Origin: Hemicentrotus pulcherrimus
Taxonomy: Eukaryota > Echinodermata > Echinoidea > Camarodonta > Strongylocentrotidae
Assembly: GCA_003118195.1 (NCBI GenBank)
Contig: BEXV01000137.1
Span: 268,646-332,645 of the forward strand
Direction: 5' to 3'
DNA length: 64,000 nucleotides
Within the stretch, counting starts at the first letter, position 1. Every line of letters starts with the position of its first letter. Below, piece after piece: positions 12,001 through 26,400 of this stretch. The notes beneath the pieces are model-generated. The model saw only the letters and a list, made by a program, of their open reading frames with translations, did no database searches and was not told the origin of the DNA. A program made the position numbers and the translations under genes.

Positions 12001-14602
12001 ATGGATTTCTTATTTATCAAAGATCGGTATTTTCTCCTCCTCCTCCTCCTCCTTTTCTGTAAATTATTTCCCTTCATCCAGCTTATATTTCCTTTCCATA
12101 TTTTGGTATGTTAGCCATGACTAATGCTTGGTAGAACTGCACTTCTCGGTAGAGCTGCACTTCTCGATACATTGTTGCGTATCAATCAGTAGAATTAAAG
12201 ATGCTGTCCTCGTTTGATACCAAGCGTATCTCACAGTGCTTTTAATCTCTGTTTTAATCTTACACGTTTAGAAGGGTTCAAATTTACATCCTAAACTGTA
12301 CAGCAGAAGTACCTCTATAATAATTGGAAACTTTTTATGGTTCAGTTTTGAATCGTTGACTCCTTGAAGATGAACATCTGAATGTTGCATGAAATCCGAC
12401 TAATCAGGGTGCTAGAGTGGACCAAGGGTGGGGTGGGGTATAAATACGCATCTGTAAGGGTGCACTCTTTAAGCTTCGAACCCTATACAGTTCAGCTTTG
12501 TATCCCCGGAACTTATGTCCATTACTTTAAACAAACAAAAAAACTGTTTTGTAGCTATTAGCTATTGATCGAATGAACATTTGATACACAGTCCGACCTG
12601 TACCCAACACTCTACCACTCTCTCAGCTTACACCAGCACAATTGTGACTATTAAAAAGTACATCCCGAGTGAAATATCATCACATGGGCTAAAATCACAT
12701 TTCCATCTCAATTTCAGTTCAGTGTCACGGCTCATTCGACTGCAAATCTTCCAACGAAACCAATCTCATGTTCGTGAACATAACGCGAACGAAATAAATG
12801 ACCTCTGACCCTGAGTGTTTGCCCATGCTCCGTTCCCCTTTCTGATAATTTTCCCTGCCATTGCAGGCTAATGCGAGGCGCTTCGCAGAGGGACCAACAA
12901 CAAAAAAGCCATTTTCAACCAAAAATAAGCCACCGATTGATGCGATTCACACGTGCAAATTTGCCGCTAGTGCTGTGTACAGCATGCCTGATTCTCTAAA
13001 AGACCCCCTTTTTTCGCTGCTCTTTCTCAAGCACGGATACTTTTTTGACCGTCATAATCACATGTTCGTATAGTAATCTGGTTATTCTAAGCCATAACAT
13101 AACGTGACAAAATCGTTAAACAAAATAGGCCCTATATTTGTATACGAGTTGTAAAAATACTTCAGAGAGTTGGAATGGCCTTCTTACATGGATGCTAGGG
13201 GAAGATGTACAGTCAACGCTGTACAGCCATGTGGATCAAACAAGCACGCTTTTACTGAGTTCTTAGACTTTTGTAAATATTGATTCTGTATTTTACGATG
13301 TTTGCACGGTTGGTATCCATATTATGTTCTTGTTTATCGTGGGGGGCAATGGTATCACACTGATGAACACGTCAGAATTATTGCATCAGTCATGTCAGTC
13401 AGATATGCTACAAACGACAGCAACACGAATGAAGATTGCATTACTCACCATGGCCCAAAATGTATCGGTTTAGAGTCGATGTGGAGTTACTTTGTCAGTG
13501 TGAGTGACTGAGGCGTAGGGATGTACATATATCTACTTAATCATTAATCCCTATCGTCATAACAGTATTAATATTGATTCGATTTATGAAAGATTTTAAA
13601 ATCATTACAAGGATTGGAGCCAGTTTGAGTCGCTTCCTTCCTGCGTGCTGGTTTGTTGTGGCTTCCAATATTGGTAAATCATACTTCGAGGCAGCTCTGG
13701 ATCTTCGTATCATTATCATCGTTCAAATTATTAAAGGGTTCAGTTTAGGGAAACATCTTGGTTCCATTATTCTACCATTCATTATGTGCATGTTCATAAT
13801 GGTATTACTTGGACCGACCAGTGGAAAACGAATTTCCCGATATGACTTACTAACATTTATATTATTTTAGAACTACCAACGTGTCGAAAAATGCTCTTCC
13901 CAAATATTGGTGCTCCAGTCTCTCTCTCTCTCTCTCTCTCTCTGGCTCTCTGCGCCTCTCCCTGTTGCGCTCCCACGCCTTACTCGGGTTCCACTCGTTG
14001 TCATGGTGACGAATCGATGAATAGTTCCATGCAGCTAGGTCATTGCCGTATGCTGTATACATTGAGAGATTGGCGTTTTGGTCAGATTTTCCACTCTCTC
14101 TCCTCTTTTCATCACAAAACCATATGACCTGGTATTTGAGTTCAACGATAGCGTAGTGTGGTGATTTACAGTTGTACTTGTACGAAACCCCTCCTTCAAA
14201 CCATTTCCCACAATGCTCGTTTCCAACAAAGTCGACTTATTCCGAGCTTTGGCCCTAAAGACTGTTAGAATAAGTGAAGTTGATGGTAATACTAACATAC
14301 TATTAAATAACCTAAATTATAAATCTGTGGACTAAGTGTTTGTACATGTAAAGCTGTCTTTTATCCAAATGTTTTCAGGTAATAATAGAACCTGTAGGAT
14401 GTTAATAGCTTGTGTGCTTGGCTAAAGGTTTGTCTGCTTTCCTGACCTTCTTTCTTTATTGTAAACCTTTGTGTCACTCATTGATGTCTAGTCTGACGTG
14501 TAGTCTCATATGTCTACAACTACGAGGTGCTTTTGTTCTTTTGTGTAAACAAAGGCAAGTCATCGCAGCTTTTCTTGTCTCATTAAATAGTTTGGCCCTG
14601 TG

Positions 14603-14634
<32 letters not shown>

Positions 14635-15519
14635 CTGTCTTCATTCGTGTTGGATGGTGTTTGATTTGGTGTAGGGTTTAGTACATAAGGAAGTTCTTTG
14701 GAAGTGCGGAGTGTACGACAAGGCACTGCAGAGATAGGTTTGCAAACGTGTGCAGGGGATAATGTGTCGGGATGGTCCATGTGAATGTCGGTCAATGGAG
14801 GACGTTTCTCTTTTGTGATCGCTCTCGGTGTTGATGTGGGTTTGACCTAGAAGTTACCAGGTTTGACGGACGTCGAATGAGCTTTATTGTGATCTTTTTG
14901 ATGAATTTGCCGGATGTAAGTTCTTGCAACTACTCTGTATCTATCATCCGTGCAGCCTTTGCCGCCATTTAGCAGAATGTTGCAAGTTTATCATGATTGT
15001 GATGGGAATGCATGGAAATTATGATGAATGGGTGTAGAGTAGACTGTAGTCATTTAACACATTTTAATCTCATTTTTGGTTTAAAGGACTGCAGCTTTTT
15101 ATTACCCTCGCTATTGAATAGCAGTTGACTATAGCGAGGTCGTCCGCTTCGCACCAATCATTTTCTATTGAATGTGCATTGTCAAAAAGCCCCCTCGAAA
15201 GCGAGTTTGTGCCGTGGTATTGTCTGCGCGTACAGACTTGTGCTCAGTGGGTACGAGCAAAGCCCCTCCTAACACACCCCCGCATTCAATCTTATCTTCT
15301 TTTCTTCTCTACATTGAAAACCTATAGGTCTTCAAGGGCTGTAAAATCAGTGTCGTCCACCAGTCCTGATCGCACTCGAACCAGTGAATCTTCATCGACC
15401 TATTTGAGAGTTCACGTAGTGCTTGGAAACTAACTGAACCAGCATCGTCGTGGGATATACCCTACGAGTAACTCGACGAACTATACATGCTGTAAGTTTG
15501 GACTACTCGACCAAGCAGC

Positions 15520-15817
15520 ATGGGGAATAAAGCCTCGGCAAGTTTTTCAGTCGAGGCATCGGCTTCTGCCGATGTGCCGGCGGGGGAGCCTGTCAAGAAG
15601 AAGAGACGGCTGAGTTTCAACCTCCGTAACTCATTTCGTCGGTCCGGCCGGGAACGACGAAGTAAGCGACGAGCAGGACGAGGAGCCGAAGCGGGCGCGA
15701 ATGTCAGTATGGAAGCCGAGAAGCCGAACGTCGACATGGATATCGACACATCAGCTGCAGCTGGTGCTGGAGTGGGCGTGGGCGCTGGACTAGGCGCTGG
15801 ACTGAGCGCAAGAGGAG
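15520..15817 (+). CDS. Exon 1: N-myristoylation signal and MARCKS-like basic segment
   Basis: The start ATG has a strong context (A at -3, G at +4) and an in-frame TAA lies 27 nt upstream at 15493. The protein begins MGNKAS, fitting the N-myristoyltransferase pattern M-G-x-x-x-S. Residues 25-42 read KKKRRLSFNLRNSFRRSG and a second basic cluster, RERRSKRR, follows. The order of basic run, xSF, SF and SG resembles the MARCKS effector domain, which binds acidic phospholipids, calmodulin and actin and is released by phosphorylation. KRRLS, RNS and RRSG are plausible basophilic-kinase sites. The exon ends AGAGGAG|GTAAAT in phase 1, leaving a G that joins GT of exon 2 as a Gly codon. Its GC content is higher than that of the surrounding DNA. 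Myristoylation and effector function are predictions from sequence only. Confidence 0.8.
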
Positions 15818-18800
15818 GTAAATGATTTCCCATTTTCATCACCATTCTTTAGCATAATTTAAATGGGGATTACTGGGGTCTGAATGGCTTGACCACAATG
15901 GCTTATAAGATGTATAGAGGGGGGGGGTGGGGGTTGTTGGAGTTAAATAACTAAGATTGTAAATCCTTTGCACGGTGGGTCTGAACTTAAGAGCCGCATT
16001 AGAATAGACATGATCAACCATCCAATTCACGACGTGCTTCACAAGGCTCGCTTGGCTTCACACAACCAAAAAAAAAGAGTCGATTTGGATAGAAATGAAA
16101 ATACGGGCATTGTATAATAAGGGTCGGGGCGGTGTATAGTCCAGTAGTTGGTAGGAATGTTGCGGCTTAGCGTGGATCATAATAGGAATTGTTAAGACTA
16201 GTCCATCTAGGTAAAATGAGTGGGAGAACGCAGAGTCAGTTTCCCGATGATACCATTTTGGAGACCATTATGCAGTGCTGCCGGGGATCGTTAACATCTT
16301 CCATTCGCTACGGTATGTGACCATTTTATCCACCAAACTTTCTAAATATTGTTTGAAAAGTTTGATATAACTTTTATGTGACTTGAAAAGAACCTTGGAT
16401 GTTATGCTTTGAATATATCACTTGTATTATCCGCCAAACGTTTTCACTATGCTGACAATATTGTATTTTGAACAACTTTCTCGGGAACACTTCAGGGAGG
16501 GGGAGGGAGTCAACGCTTATGAATATGTAAATCTTTGTACTACACTGTGATTAGAAAGTGGGTTACAGCATAGTAGGTCCATGTTTTCAGTTACACGTAT
16601 TGAAATTAAAGGACGTCGTTATCATTACGATTTGCCATTGGATTTCAACCTCAACTACCGTAAAGCGGCATAATGGCGTCCATTTTTAGCCTTGGGTTGT
16701 GCATGCATAATGAAAAGCGATGTTGTTTTCTATTTCCCAGCTCTATTATACTTTTTTGGCAATACTCAAAAGACTGCTTCTTTTCTTTGCGGTTTGTGAA
16801 GAATAGTTGCCTTTCAGACCCACTGAGCACGCGGGATATTTTCACTTAGGTGGAAGGTGTGTTGAATTAACCATGAACTGCGCGACGGGCAGTTTTGCTC
16901 ACGTCCGTCCCCAAAGTTCCAAAAAATGGGCATGTATTTATATCATATGGGCAGCAAGAATATCGGGATAAGTCTAATAAATTTTTACTGCAAGAAAACG
17001 CAGAATTCCGGACACCGTTTCGGAAGGACTGCGCGTGAGATATTTGGATCTCCCTACTTTGTGAATGGTATGGTCCATTGACACGCCCTGCTACTTGTTG
17101 AGCGCTGGTATACGTTTGCTATAGTGTACAAGCACAGCGTGAACGAAGGGGTTACGGATTAGAGTGGCCTCGCTCCACGCGGTCCAAAAGAGAATTAAAT
17201 TTTACCTTTCAATATAAAAGCTAGAGCAATTTTTTTTTCCGATATAAGAAAAAAAAAAGAAGAGAAAAGAGTATTCCTCAAATACGGCCGCTGCATGAAT
17301 CCATTCAATTTCTCCCCTAGTGTCTTGGAGTTACATGTACGTGCCTGAGTTCGTACAAGATGCATTAAACGCACCCGGGGGCTTCAGGGTTTTTGCGTCT
17401 TATGTTCTTCCTCAAAACTTTCGCTGAAGCAAAGATGACAAAGTCAAAGGCAAAACAAATCGAGAGCTCACGGCTCCATCGTCAAGGAAAACTTCCGACC
17501 AAATCACTTTCCGAAGGAACATGTTTTCTTAATCTGGGTGAATAGCTCAGGAGTCAAACCAATAAGCCTGCTTATCCAATCCACAGGGCAGGATCAAAAT
17601 TAATGTAACCGTGTTCTACATAATATACATGTGGGTGGTATTGGGTACATTTATCGGTCTAATTTATGCTCTTGTACCAAATATTACTTGGAGTGGATAA
17701 CGTTATTATCTATTTGATGCAATAACATTCTATTTTATAGCCGTTGTGAGTTTGTTTAATGTGCACCTGTATTTCCACCACTCTAAAAACATATTACTAT
17801 TATGATATAACTATATACCCATATAATATGTACATATATATATATATATATTGGTTCACTGTTTTTAATCCTGGTACAATAATACACAGACCGAAATATT
17901 GATGATGGTCACGAATAGATATTGGTGTTTTCATATCATGAACAGTTAGCGCGACATCGTATTTCATTAATTTTTCCCATTCTACAGAACGTCAGAGGTA
18001 ATATCAATCATACACTGTTTTGCTCTTACTTTAAGTCGAGGGACGCGTGTCAAGGTGGCCAATTAAAATGTTTAGTTAGACGAAACAAAAACATTGTGAT
18101 CCTTAAAACAGCAGAAGTCTGGACCCTGGAAATAGTCAATATGTCATTAATCACCATCCTGAAGGCATGGCTAGGGGCTTTTACTCCCCGATCTTTAATT
18201 TCTACCTTCATGTCTTCGTAAAGCTTTTAAAGGCCCACTGAACTACTTAAATCTACTTGCGCCCTCTATATAGCAAACAATGCACAATCGGTGCCTGTTG
18301 GTGTTGGTCCCCCATGATCTCCTTTTTCTTATGTTAATTGAGAGCTGGTTGATGCCACCTGTCAGTGACATTGCAGGGTGGTCTAATACCCCTGGCCAAA
18401 CTAGTGCAGACGGGCTTTAATTCTTCACAAAGCACGAAAGATCTCTTTAGTAGCATGGCAATGGGACGACATGTTAAGTCAATTTCTCGCCGAAAATTTC
18501 AGTTCAAAATAATTATCCCTCAGGATGTGAAATATGTCGTGTGATTCTTTTATTTAGCTACACACATTAGTGGTAGTTAATGTTTTTAAGATTAATTGCT
18601 TAATTATTCTGATAATGCTATTTTTGGGTCATGTGGAAAAAACTAATTAAATTCTCATTGCTAATTCATGGGATCCCCTTTTAAAAATCATTAATTTGCT
18701 CATAGCTTCTATTTTCGTACAGGTAAAAACCCGATGTAAATAAGTTGGTGTGGGCAATATAACAGGATGATGTTGTAAACATAGTGCAAGAACGCCCTTG

Positions 18801-20372
18801 TCAATGTGCGTGTTGTTTTACTCAAATTTAGAAGAGTGGTTTAAAGATAAAGTTGAGTTCTGGTCATGGAATAAGATTTGTATTGAAACTGTTTGGACAC
18901 AATTTAGAGAGGTTGATTATACCATGGATACGTTTATTAGGCTTAGGAATCACAGAAATCGATAATTCCCTAAATCATGGTTTAAAATAAAAATGCACTG
19001 CACACAAAAATATGTATATGCACACGTGGCATGACAGGTTTGGCCAAATACTTTAGCTAGCTAATTCATGCAATATTTTTTATATGAAGGCATTTGGATA
19101 GCAATCTTACCAGGGGATATTTCCATTGTGACTTTTTTTTCCAAACTGACTTTTAAAAAAATGAAAAAGGATAATTTCTCACCTTTATCACAACTCATCT
19201 TTTCCTTTAACGTCTAGTAACAAATTTCAATTCAGGAGGAATTCGGAGGTCGGAATCGTAGGTCAGACAGATGAGTTGGGAGACATCATTCGACACTTCA
19301 TCTCGCCGTCCTCCTTGGGCCGGCTCCGTGACCTATGACCTCAGATTGGCTTAGCTCTTTTGCACAGGAGGGTGGGAAATGGGGATGATACTGAAAAGCT
19401 ACGCCCCCCCCCCTATAGTAGATTCGTACGGTGAATGGGGGAATGTGTGTATCATCTATTGGTTCAATTTTCGTAAGCATAGCCAATCATAATTCATTTA
19501 TTAATTTTATTTTACGATTGTAATTACAAAAACTTGTATTACTGTCTTTGACTTTTTTGACTGTGGGAAATAAAAAATTTAATGCAAAATTTAAATGGAT
19601 TATCGAAAATCTTATTTCAAAGCCCGTCTACACTAGTTTGGTCATGCAGGGTGGTTAAACCTCCTGGTCCTGCAAGTTCAGTGACAGGTGGTTTCATATC
19701 AATTCAACTCTCAATTAACATAAGAAAAAGGGGATCATAGGGGACCAACAGGCACTGATTAGGCATTGTTTGCTATATAGAGGGCGCAAGTAGCTATAAG
19801 TAGTGCAGTGGGGGCGTTAAGGACTTTAACAATAAGTGGTCAGAAACAGATGGTCTTTCAGAAGATTTTTTTTTTTAGTGTTTATAGATTCAAGTCATGC
19901 TATTGAAATTGATTTTATTAAGATATTTGTTACGTCCAAGGAAGCTATACATCAGTATTACAAATATATGAGGGCATGCATAATGGGAGAAAGTAACCCC
20001 ATCGGCTATTTAGAGGGGGGTTGAGTTTTGAGTATTCCTTAATCTGAATTTTCAAATTGGGTAGGACACTCATCGTATAACACTCCTTTGATGCAGGGTC
20101 CTAGATCCAACTCTCTTCCGTTTAATGTGCAATCGCTCACACCCACCTACCCACTTGTACTCACCCACCTACTCTCCCTCCCGCCCACACACCCACCCAC
20201 TCGCCCTGGCGATCAGTCTCAAATTGGCATCTTCACACACTTGGCCCAAGAGCACTTTAGCTCCAGACTCTTGTTTTCTCCGTTGACCTTGCGTGACCGT
20301 GCCAGTGGAAACAATCGGCCAAAATGGGGCTGCTTGGTGGTTTCCGAATTCCACTGGAGAGGAGAGGGGAGA

Positions 20373-20405
<33 letters not shown>

Positions 20406-23400
20406 GAGGGAGAGAACAGGATCGCCTGAGGGTAGAAGTTCACTTTTTGAAAGCGTGCTAACTACACCGTTTTGAGGACAAGTTGCACGCAAGTGACAGT
20501 AATCTCACTCACATCACTCCAGTACCACCCATCAAACACGTTTAAATCTCTATTATCTTCCTCCAATTTAGTTAACAGATTTCAATACAGAATTGACCTT
20601 CATTAACAGTATTCTATGTTGTATGGAAGCAAAATAAAGAAGTGTATTTTACATTTAGATTTTGTTAAGGCTAAGCCGCAAATTCTTATCTGAATTTTCA
20701 AAAACTGAATCGTTGAATCATGGACCCTACCACAAATGGTTGAATGCAAGATATCCTTTTGCAAAAAAAGTCTACCCTTAGTTATAGCTCATGTTCAGAA
20801 GTCACTGCTTGAGACGGCCATTTTGTGCATTTCAAACGACTCTACTTTAAGGTCCATCGTAAGTAACTACTTTCAGGTCCATCGTAAGTAACTACTTTCA
20901 AATCATTCAAGCAAGGTATGAGAGAAAGAAGGTAATCATTTTAATGTATGGTCAAGTTACGTTTTCCACTATTCCATGATTTGCCAATCTTGACGACAGA
21001 TGCTGTTCCTTGGTCAGGCAAAGCTTGTCTTTACGGCCTGTGTATCTTGTGCGAGGGGTAACCATTGCGCCATACCATGGTCATATCGTGCATAAAATCT
21101 CACATCTCCCTGGTCATACGGAGTGTCAAGATGCGATCACTAACTTGCAAGGTGTCCTCATATGACATAACATGCACTACCATCTACAAACGATTCCGCT
21201 CGAAAAGATTAGCACTTGGCAGGTCAAGCCCCCTTGCTCTGCTGGTCACCGATTACAGGATATCCATTTCAGAACCCGACCTTCGTTTCTTGGCCGCGGG
21301 ATGTTGGGTTAGGGATGACCATTGCGTAATACAGAATGTCCTTATGCGACCTCTGGACTGTTGGGTGTCCTTGTATGACCTTTGCAGTGCAGACGGTTCC
21401 CCATCTGCTGAGAAAGGTAATCACTTTGGTAGCGCATCGTGCTCTACTGATTGAAGGATGATTATTGCCAAAGCTGACCTTGGTTTCATGGCCTGGGGAT
21501 GTTGTGTGACGGATAACCATTGCATAATACAGCATGTCCTCATCTGACCTCTTTACTGCAGGGCTGTAAGACCTTTACAGTACGCCATGGATGGGTGTTT
21601 TTGTTGGCAAAAATGGATAAGATGATAGGTAATGGAAGGTGGAAAATTTCTTTTTAGTTTGATACCACCCGCTTATGAATATCAACATGACTCGTTCTGC
21701 ACTAAATATTGTGCCTACTAGATGATTGTTTTGAATGATAAACCAGACCCTTGTCTGTATTTGATTGATTAGATCAGGTATTTTATATATTTCGCAAGAC
21801 ACATTGTGAAATGTAATTATTCATTTAGATTGAACACAAATAATACACTATTAAAAAGCTAGAAACGACCTTTGCTTTTCAGACAACACTTTAAGTTACA
21901 TACTTTTTTGTGTGTAAATGGTTAAATTAAACATTAATGATGGCGACGGTTTGAGCATACGTTGACATATTCATAGAATTCCTGCAAATTGATGTATTTG
22001 GAATTCGGATAGTACATCATAAGAAGTAAATATTAACTTTTGGTCAGGTTTAAAGGGTATCAACCCGTTTTTAAGGCAGATTAGAAAAAATAAAAACACA
22101 ACAGATGTAGGCCCTTTGGGCTTGTTGTAGATTGCGAATGCAAACATAACCTTGTTTTGTTTTATGTTTACGTCTTTATGACTACTTTATTCAAATACGG
22201 AATTCCGCCTAACTTACTTTACAGGGAATTACCGTGATATTTAATCAAGCTTGTTTGATTAGTTATCTACTCTATCTTGTACTCCGTAGATTCTATGATT
22301 CCACCCTCACCCTTTATTTCCCTGGCATTCATTTTCAACATTATTATCTCGGTAAAGTAAAGATTGCCAGAGTAAACGAACAAGATGTCGATTGGATGAT
22401 AACTCGTGTAAACACCTTAATTCCAATTTGATTGCTCGCGCTGAGATTGTTTCATCCCATCTGTGCTATTTATTTTGGAAGCTCGTACCATAAAACAAGG
22501 ATACATTTGAGATATCATGGCTTCAATGGGGAAGGACGATGTTTACTTTACTGTGGTTTCGAACCAAACTACGAACCAAACTACAAGCCTATGCCTTGAA
22601 TTTCCCCTTCGACGTATTATCACAATTAAAGATGAAATTCGTAGTTTATCATTAGTAATGTATAATCATGTCCTCGACTTTGATAAATTTTAATCGACCA
22701 TTTTTCTGTAATATTGAGATCCTGTGCGTTATTCTGTAAAATTAATAGTCGATGAAGAACGAAATTTGCACGCGGTATACAATCACAGCAACGACTTCTA
22801 CCTGCATGATGATTTCTTCGATAAAGATGATTTTTCATGCAGAATTCATTACCCGAGGCAATTTTTGTTCATTTTTAGACCAGGAACTTATTTGTTTTCG
22901 ATGTCAAATCCATGATTGGGGGGGGGGGGGGGGGGNNNNNNNNNNNNNNNNNNNNNNNNNNNNNNNNNNNNNAGACTACGCCCATTTCTGGCTACGCCAC
23001 TGGTTCTTTGATTTGTGAAAGTAAAATAATGACAGTTTTATAAGCTCAGCAGTCCGTACTCAGTCTTTCGTTTCCAAATTCTTTCTTTAACACAACGCCT
23101 CAACCAATTACAAATGGTCGATGTGGAAGTTGGAGGAATTTATTCTTCGTCAAAATTCTTCAATTATATTTGGTCGATGTAGCGCATCCTACGCTCAGTT
23201 CCACAATGAGACACTCAGGATTGATGGTATAGCTTCACAATACATATACTTAGAATTGCATTGTTGAATTGTATAAATTGAGTCACTGTATTCGGCTGTT
23301 CATCACATTACCGGCAATAACCAATTGGAAGTTTGGAGTAAATGGGGGAGGAAAAGTATTCGAATGGTATCATTCTTTGACGCCGTAATCTGTGTTTAGC

Positions 23401-26400
23401 GGGGAATGTAATTTCGTCACTTTTCCTAGCTTGCCCATCATTGTGTCTCCGCCATAGTGGGCCAGACGAATGTCCGCCAAATCTTGTGACCGATATTCGA
23501 CCCAAGATGCATTCAGTAACTGTAAAGATTGCATTATGACTTATGTGCTTTCACTCGATTACAGACTAATACTGGACAACAACAACGCGCAGCACAGGGC
23601 ACGCCTTTTATCCCCATTCTCCCTCGATCAATACCTTCCATATAAAAGCATTGTTTGAGCTCGGACCATGGAGTCCCGCGAAAATGAAGCAGGGTTACCA
23701 TTTTCTTTTCTTTTCTGATTTTCTCAATCAATAGCATGGCCAGCAAACACAATAGGTGAACGAAAGGGTCACCGGCCATGTCTGCAGACGGTATATGATA
23801 TTACTGGAGTCCACGTGTCTCCCCGAATCCCTACCTTCTGTACATATTTCACAAACTTGAACATAGGTTTGGAAGAATATAGGTTGAAACTTGTAAGAAT
23901 ACAGGTTGAAACTTGTAAGAATATAGGTTGAAACTTGTAAGAATATAGGTTGAAACTTGTAAGGATATCGGTTGAAACTTGTAAGAATATAGGTTGAAAC
24001 TTGTAAGAATAAATATTTTCATCTATCTGTGGTAGCACTCTCCATCTATCCATTGGAAGACTAAATCATTGAACCATAATTTTATATAGGAATTATAATA
24101 AAGCAGATTTTTATCTTTCTGATAATGCTAAGCCCATAAACATTGTACCATTGTAATATGCATGTGTTTTGTGGAATATTCATTTCAGTTTTAAAGATGG
24201 TACTGAACGAGTTTCTTTCATCCAAACATATACAAAAGGCGGGAATATTAAATATCATTAAAATACTCACGATCGCCCGGTCATTTGACAATAATAGATT
24301 ATTCTTTGTCCTACATACATGTTGGCAATAGTAATCTTGCTAATGAGGTCACCCTTTAAATTCATTATGTTACACAGCTGTCGAAATCAGACACCCCACA
24401 AAGAAAAGGAACACATTTAGGTAGACAAAGATGGAAAACGTTTCCATAATGTGTACGCAAAATCATATTCATAATTGCATAGGTGAAGTATACCGTGTAA
24501 CCAAGGAGTTAACTCCTTGGTGTAAGTATTCATACATTTAACATCAGACAATTCTTGCCTACAGCGTTGCCAGGTTTACATCTTCAACCGCGGTTTGCGG
24601 CCATTACCAAATATGGTTAAACGCTTCGCAGGGGGTACTGGTGATCGAAGCGAGTGATGCTTCTCACCAGGGAAGTGTTCGCCCCTGGTAATTTGTCACT
24701 CCTCCGAGCATGCTCCAAGGGGCCGCCATTGGAATCTTGTATAATAGGTTATAAATCCTAATTAATTTAGTTGTTCATGCCAATGTGCTCGGTCTGCGGC
24801 ATTACTATGAAAGCCACGGCTGACTGTTGCACAGTTCATGTTCGAATTAGGGAAGATACGATTTACATTCACAAGGGTATAGTCAGAGATGTGATGAAAA
24901 TCTCAGCATTTCGTAGGCAACATCACAGTGCATCTATTCAAATCACAGACTCCAAGAGCACGCCCATCTTCCTTATGCCAGTATAATACATGCACTCAAC
25001 GTTGTGTCGGTACAATTTTTACAAAGCTGTTGGAAAGGTATACATGAAGTTTAATCGAATAGGGGTGGGGAGAGGACTGAAATATGTCCTTCAAGATATC
25101 CTAAGCTCTGGGAAGAAAGAGGCTCCCCTTTGACCCATGCGTAGTAAAAAAATTGCATGTCGATGTCAGATCGTATGAATTATGGTGGGTCTGAAAAAAA
25201 GGAGTTGGTTCTATACGATTTGGAGGTCTTCTTTCAATGCCAGCCATATCAAAATCAAACAACGGGTGCTTACAGCTAAAAGGGAGAAATATTTGGACGA
25301 GGCCCGAAGAAGGGGATCGGTAAACACCCAAGAAAAGTTTGTTTAAGATTTTCGGAAGTTAGCATGGTTGTTTAGAGTCAACGAAAGGACCCCCATGTTG
25401 TTTCATCAAACTTTTTACAAGTCAGAAAAGGTCTTGACTAAATGGAAGTGTATATTACGATTTGATTATGGTAGAATAATTGAATGATTGGGGCTTTAAA
25501 AATATTTGGTGACGGAACATGAAGAAATGAAGAAAAACAAAACATCAAAAGTCTACATCGAAATCGAAACTAAAGTCATATTTTTCTTCTCTGGTTCATC
25601 TTGTTTTCTGGACAAGTGACTTAAGTATTCTGCTACCTGACGTAACACTCGGTACTGAAAGCACCCACTCAAATTTCTATTATTAATTTGCTTTCACAAT
25701 TCACAAGGGGCTCATCAAATTGAGGATTCGTTTCTTAGTAGTGCTGGGGTTCCAAATCGTATACTTCAAGAAGGGGGTGTAATGGGATCTCTTTTTCACT
25801 TCAGCCTTTAAAGGGTTCCTGTCATTAAAAATTTCGATTCTTTTTGAAAACTGAAACTCATTGTTAGCACCGCCGATCTGTTTACACAATCCTTTATTTA
25901 ACGCATTGGTATTCCAGCAGTGCTTTACACAACTGTATAGTGAGTCGTAAATCAACAACTTTTACATAGAATGGGAACGCACTGTGTCGTGAATAGTGCT
26001 AAAAAGAGCCGAAAGAAAAGAATGAAATTCGGAGATAATCTGAAGCCTTTTGCTTAGCCACAAAACCGTGGAATGCAAAGCATTCCTATTTGCGTTGTAA
26101 AACGGAGAGAATGAGGGGGGGCGAATCAGTGAGCACCTTCCACACTTGAATAAGTTCAACTCGGTTTTGGTCTCTTTTAATGCTTGAAGGCCTATTATTA
26201 TTATGCGCAGTAGCGAGAATGAAAAGAGAATGGTTCTTTATTGAAGGATCGGAGCGCTCTGTGCAGAACTCCCTCGTTGAGTGTTAGTTACGTTGCGTGA
26301 AAACGCCCTTGTATACCACTGGGTTCGGGTGTGGATCTGAAGGCCTGCGGAGCTGAGTAGGGAGTTCTACCAGTTAACTACCAGTACGTCCTGATCGACG

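Larger units (their letters stand above)
6966..15327. other. Upstream intergenic region of the giant gene, no gene supported
   Basis: Contains CT microsatellites, the E-box pair at 8966-9002 and scattered short ORFs. The longest, at 11749-12114 (121 codons), has no recognisable domain and ends in a CTC repeat. The proximal promoter of exon 1 should lie toward 14.6-15.4 kb; CACCAATCA at 15154-15162 includes a CCAAT element, but no clear TATA box is seen. Confidence 0.5.

Noticed and set aside
11749..12114. 121-codon ORF
   Set aside because: No domain, no splice or start support, ends in a CTC repeat that gives poly-Leu.
14875..14917. Possible first exon MSFIVIFLMNLPD with a GTAAGT donor
   Set aside because: It ends in phase 0, which does not fit exon 2; could only serve as UTR, with no further support.
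15125..15433. 102-codon ORF before exon 1
   Set aside because: Does not share the frame or style of the gene; probably the 5' UTR or promoter area.
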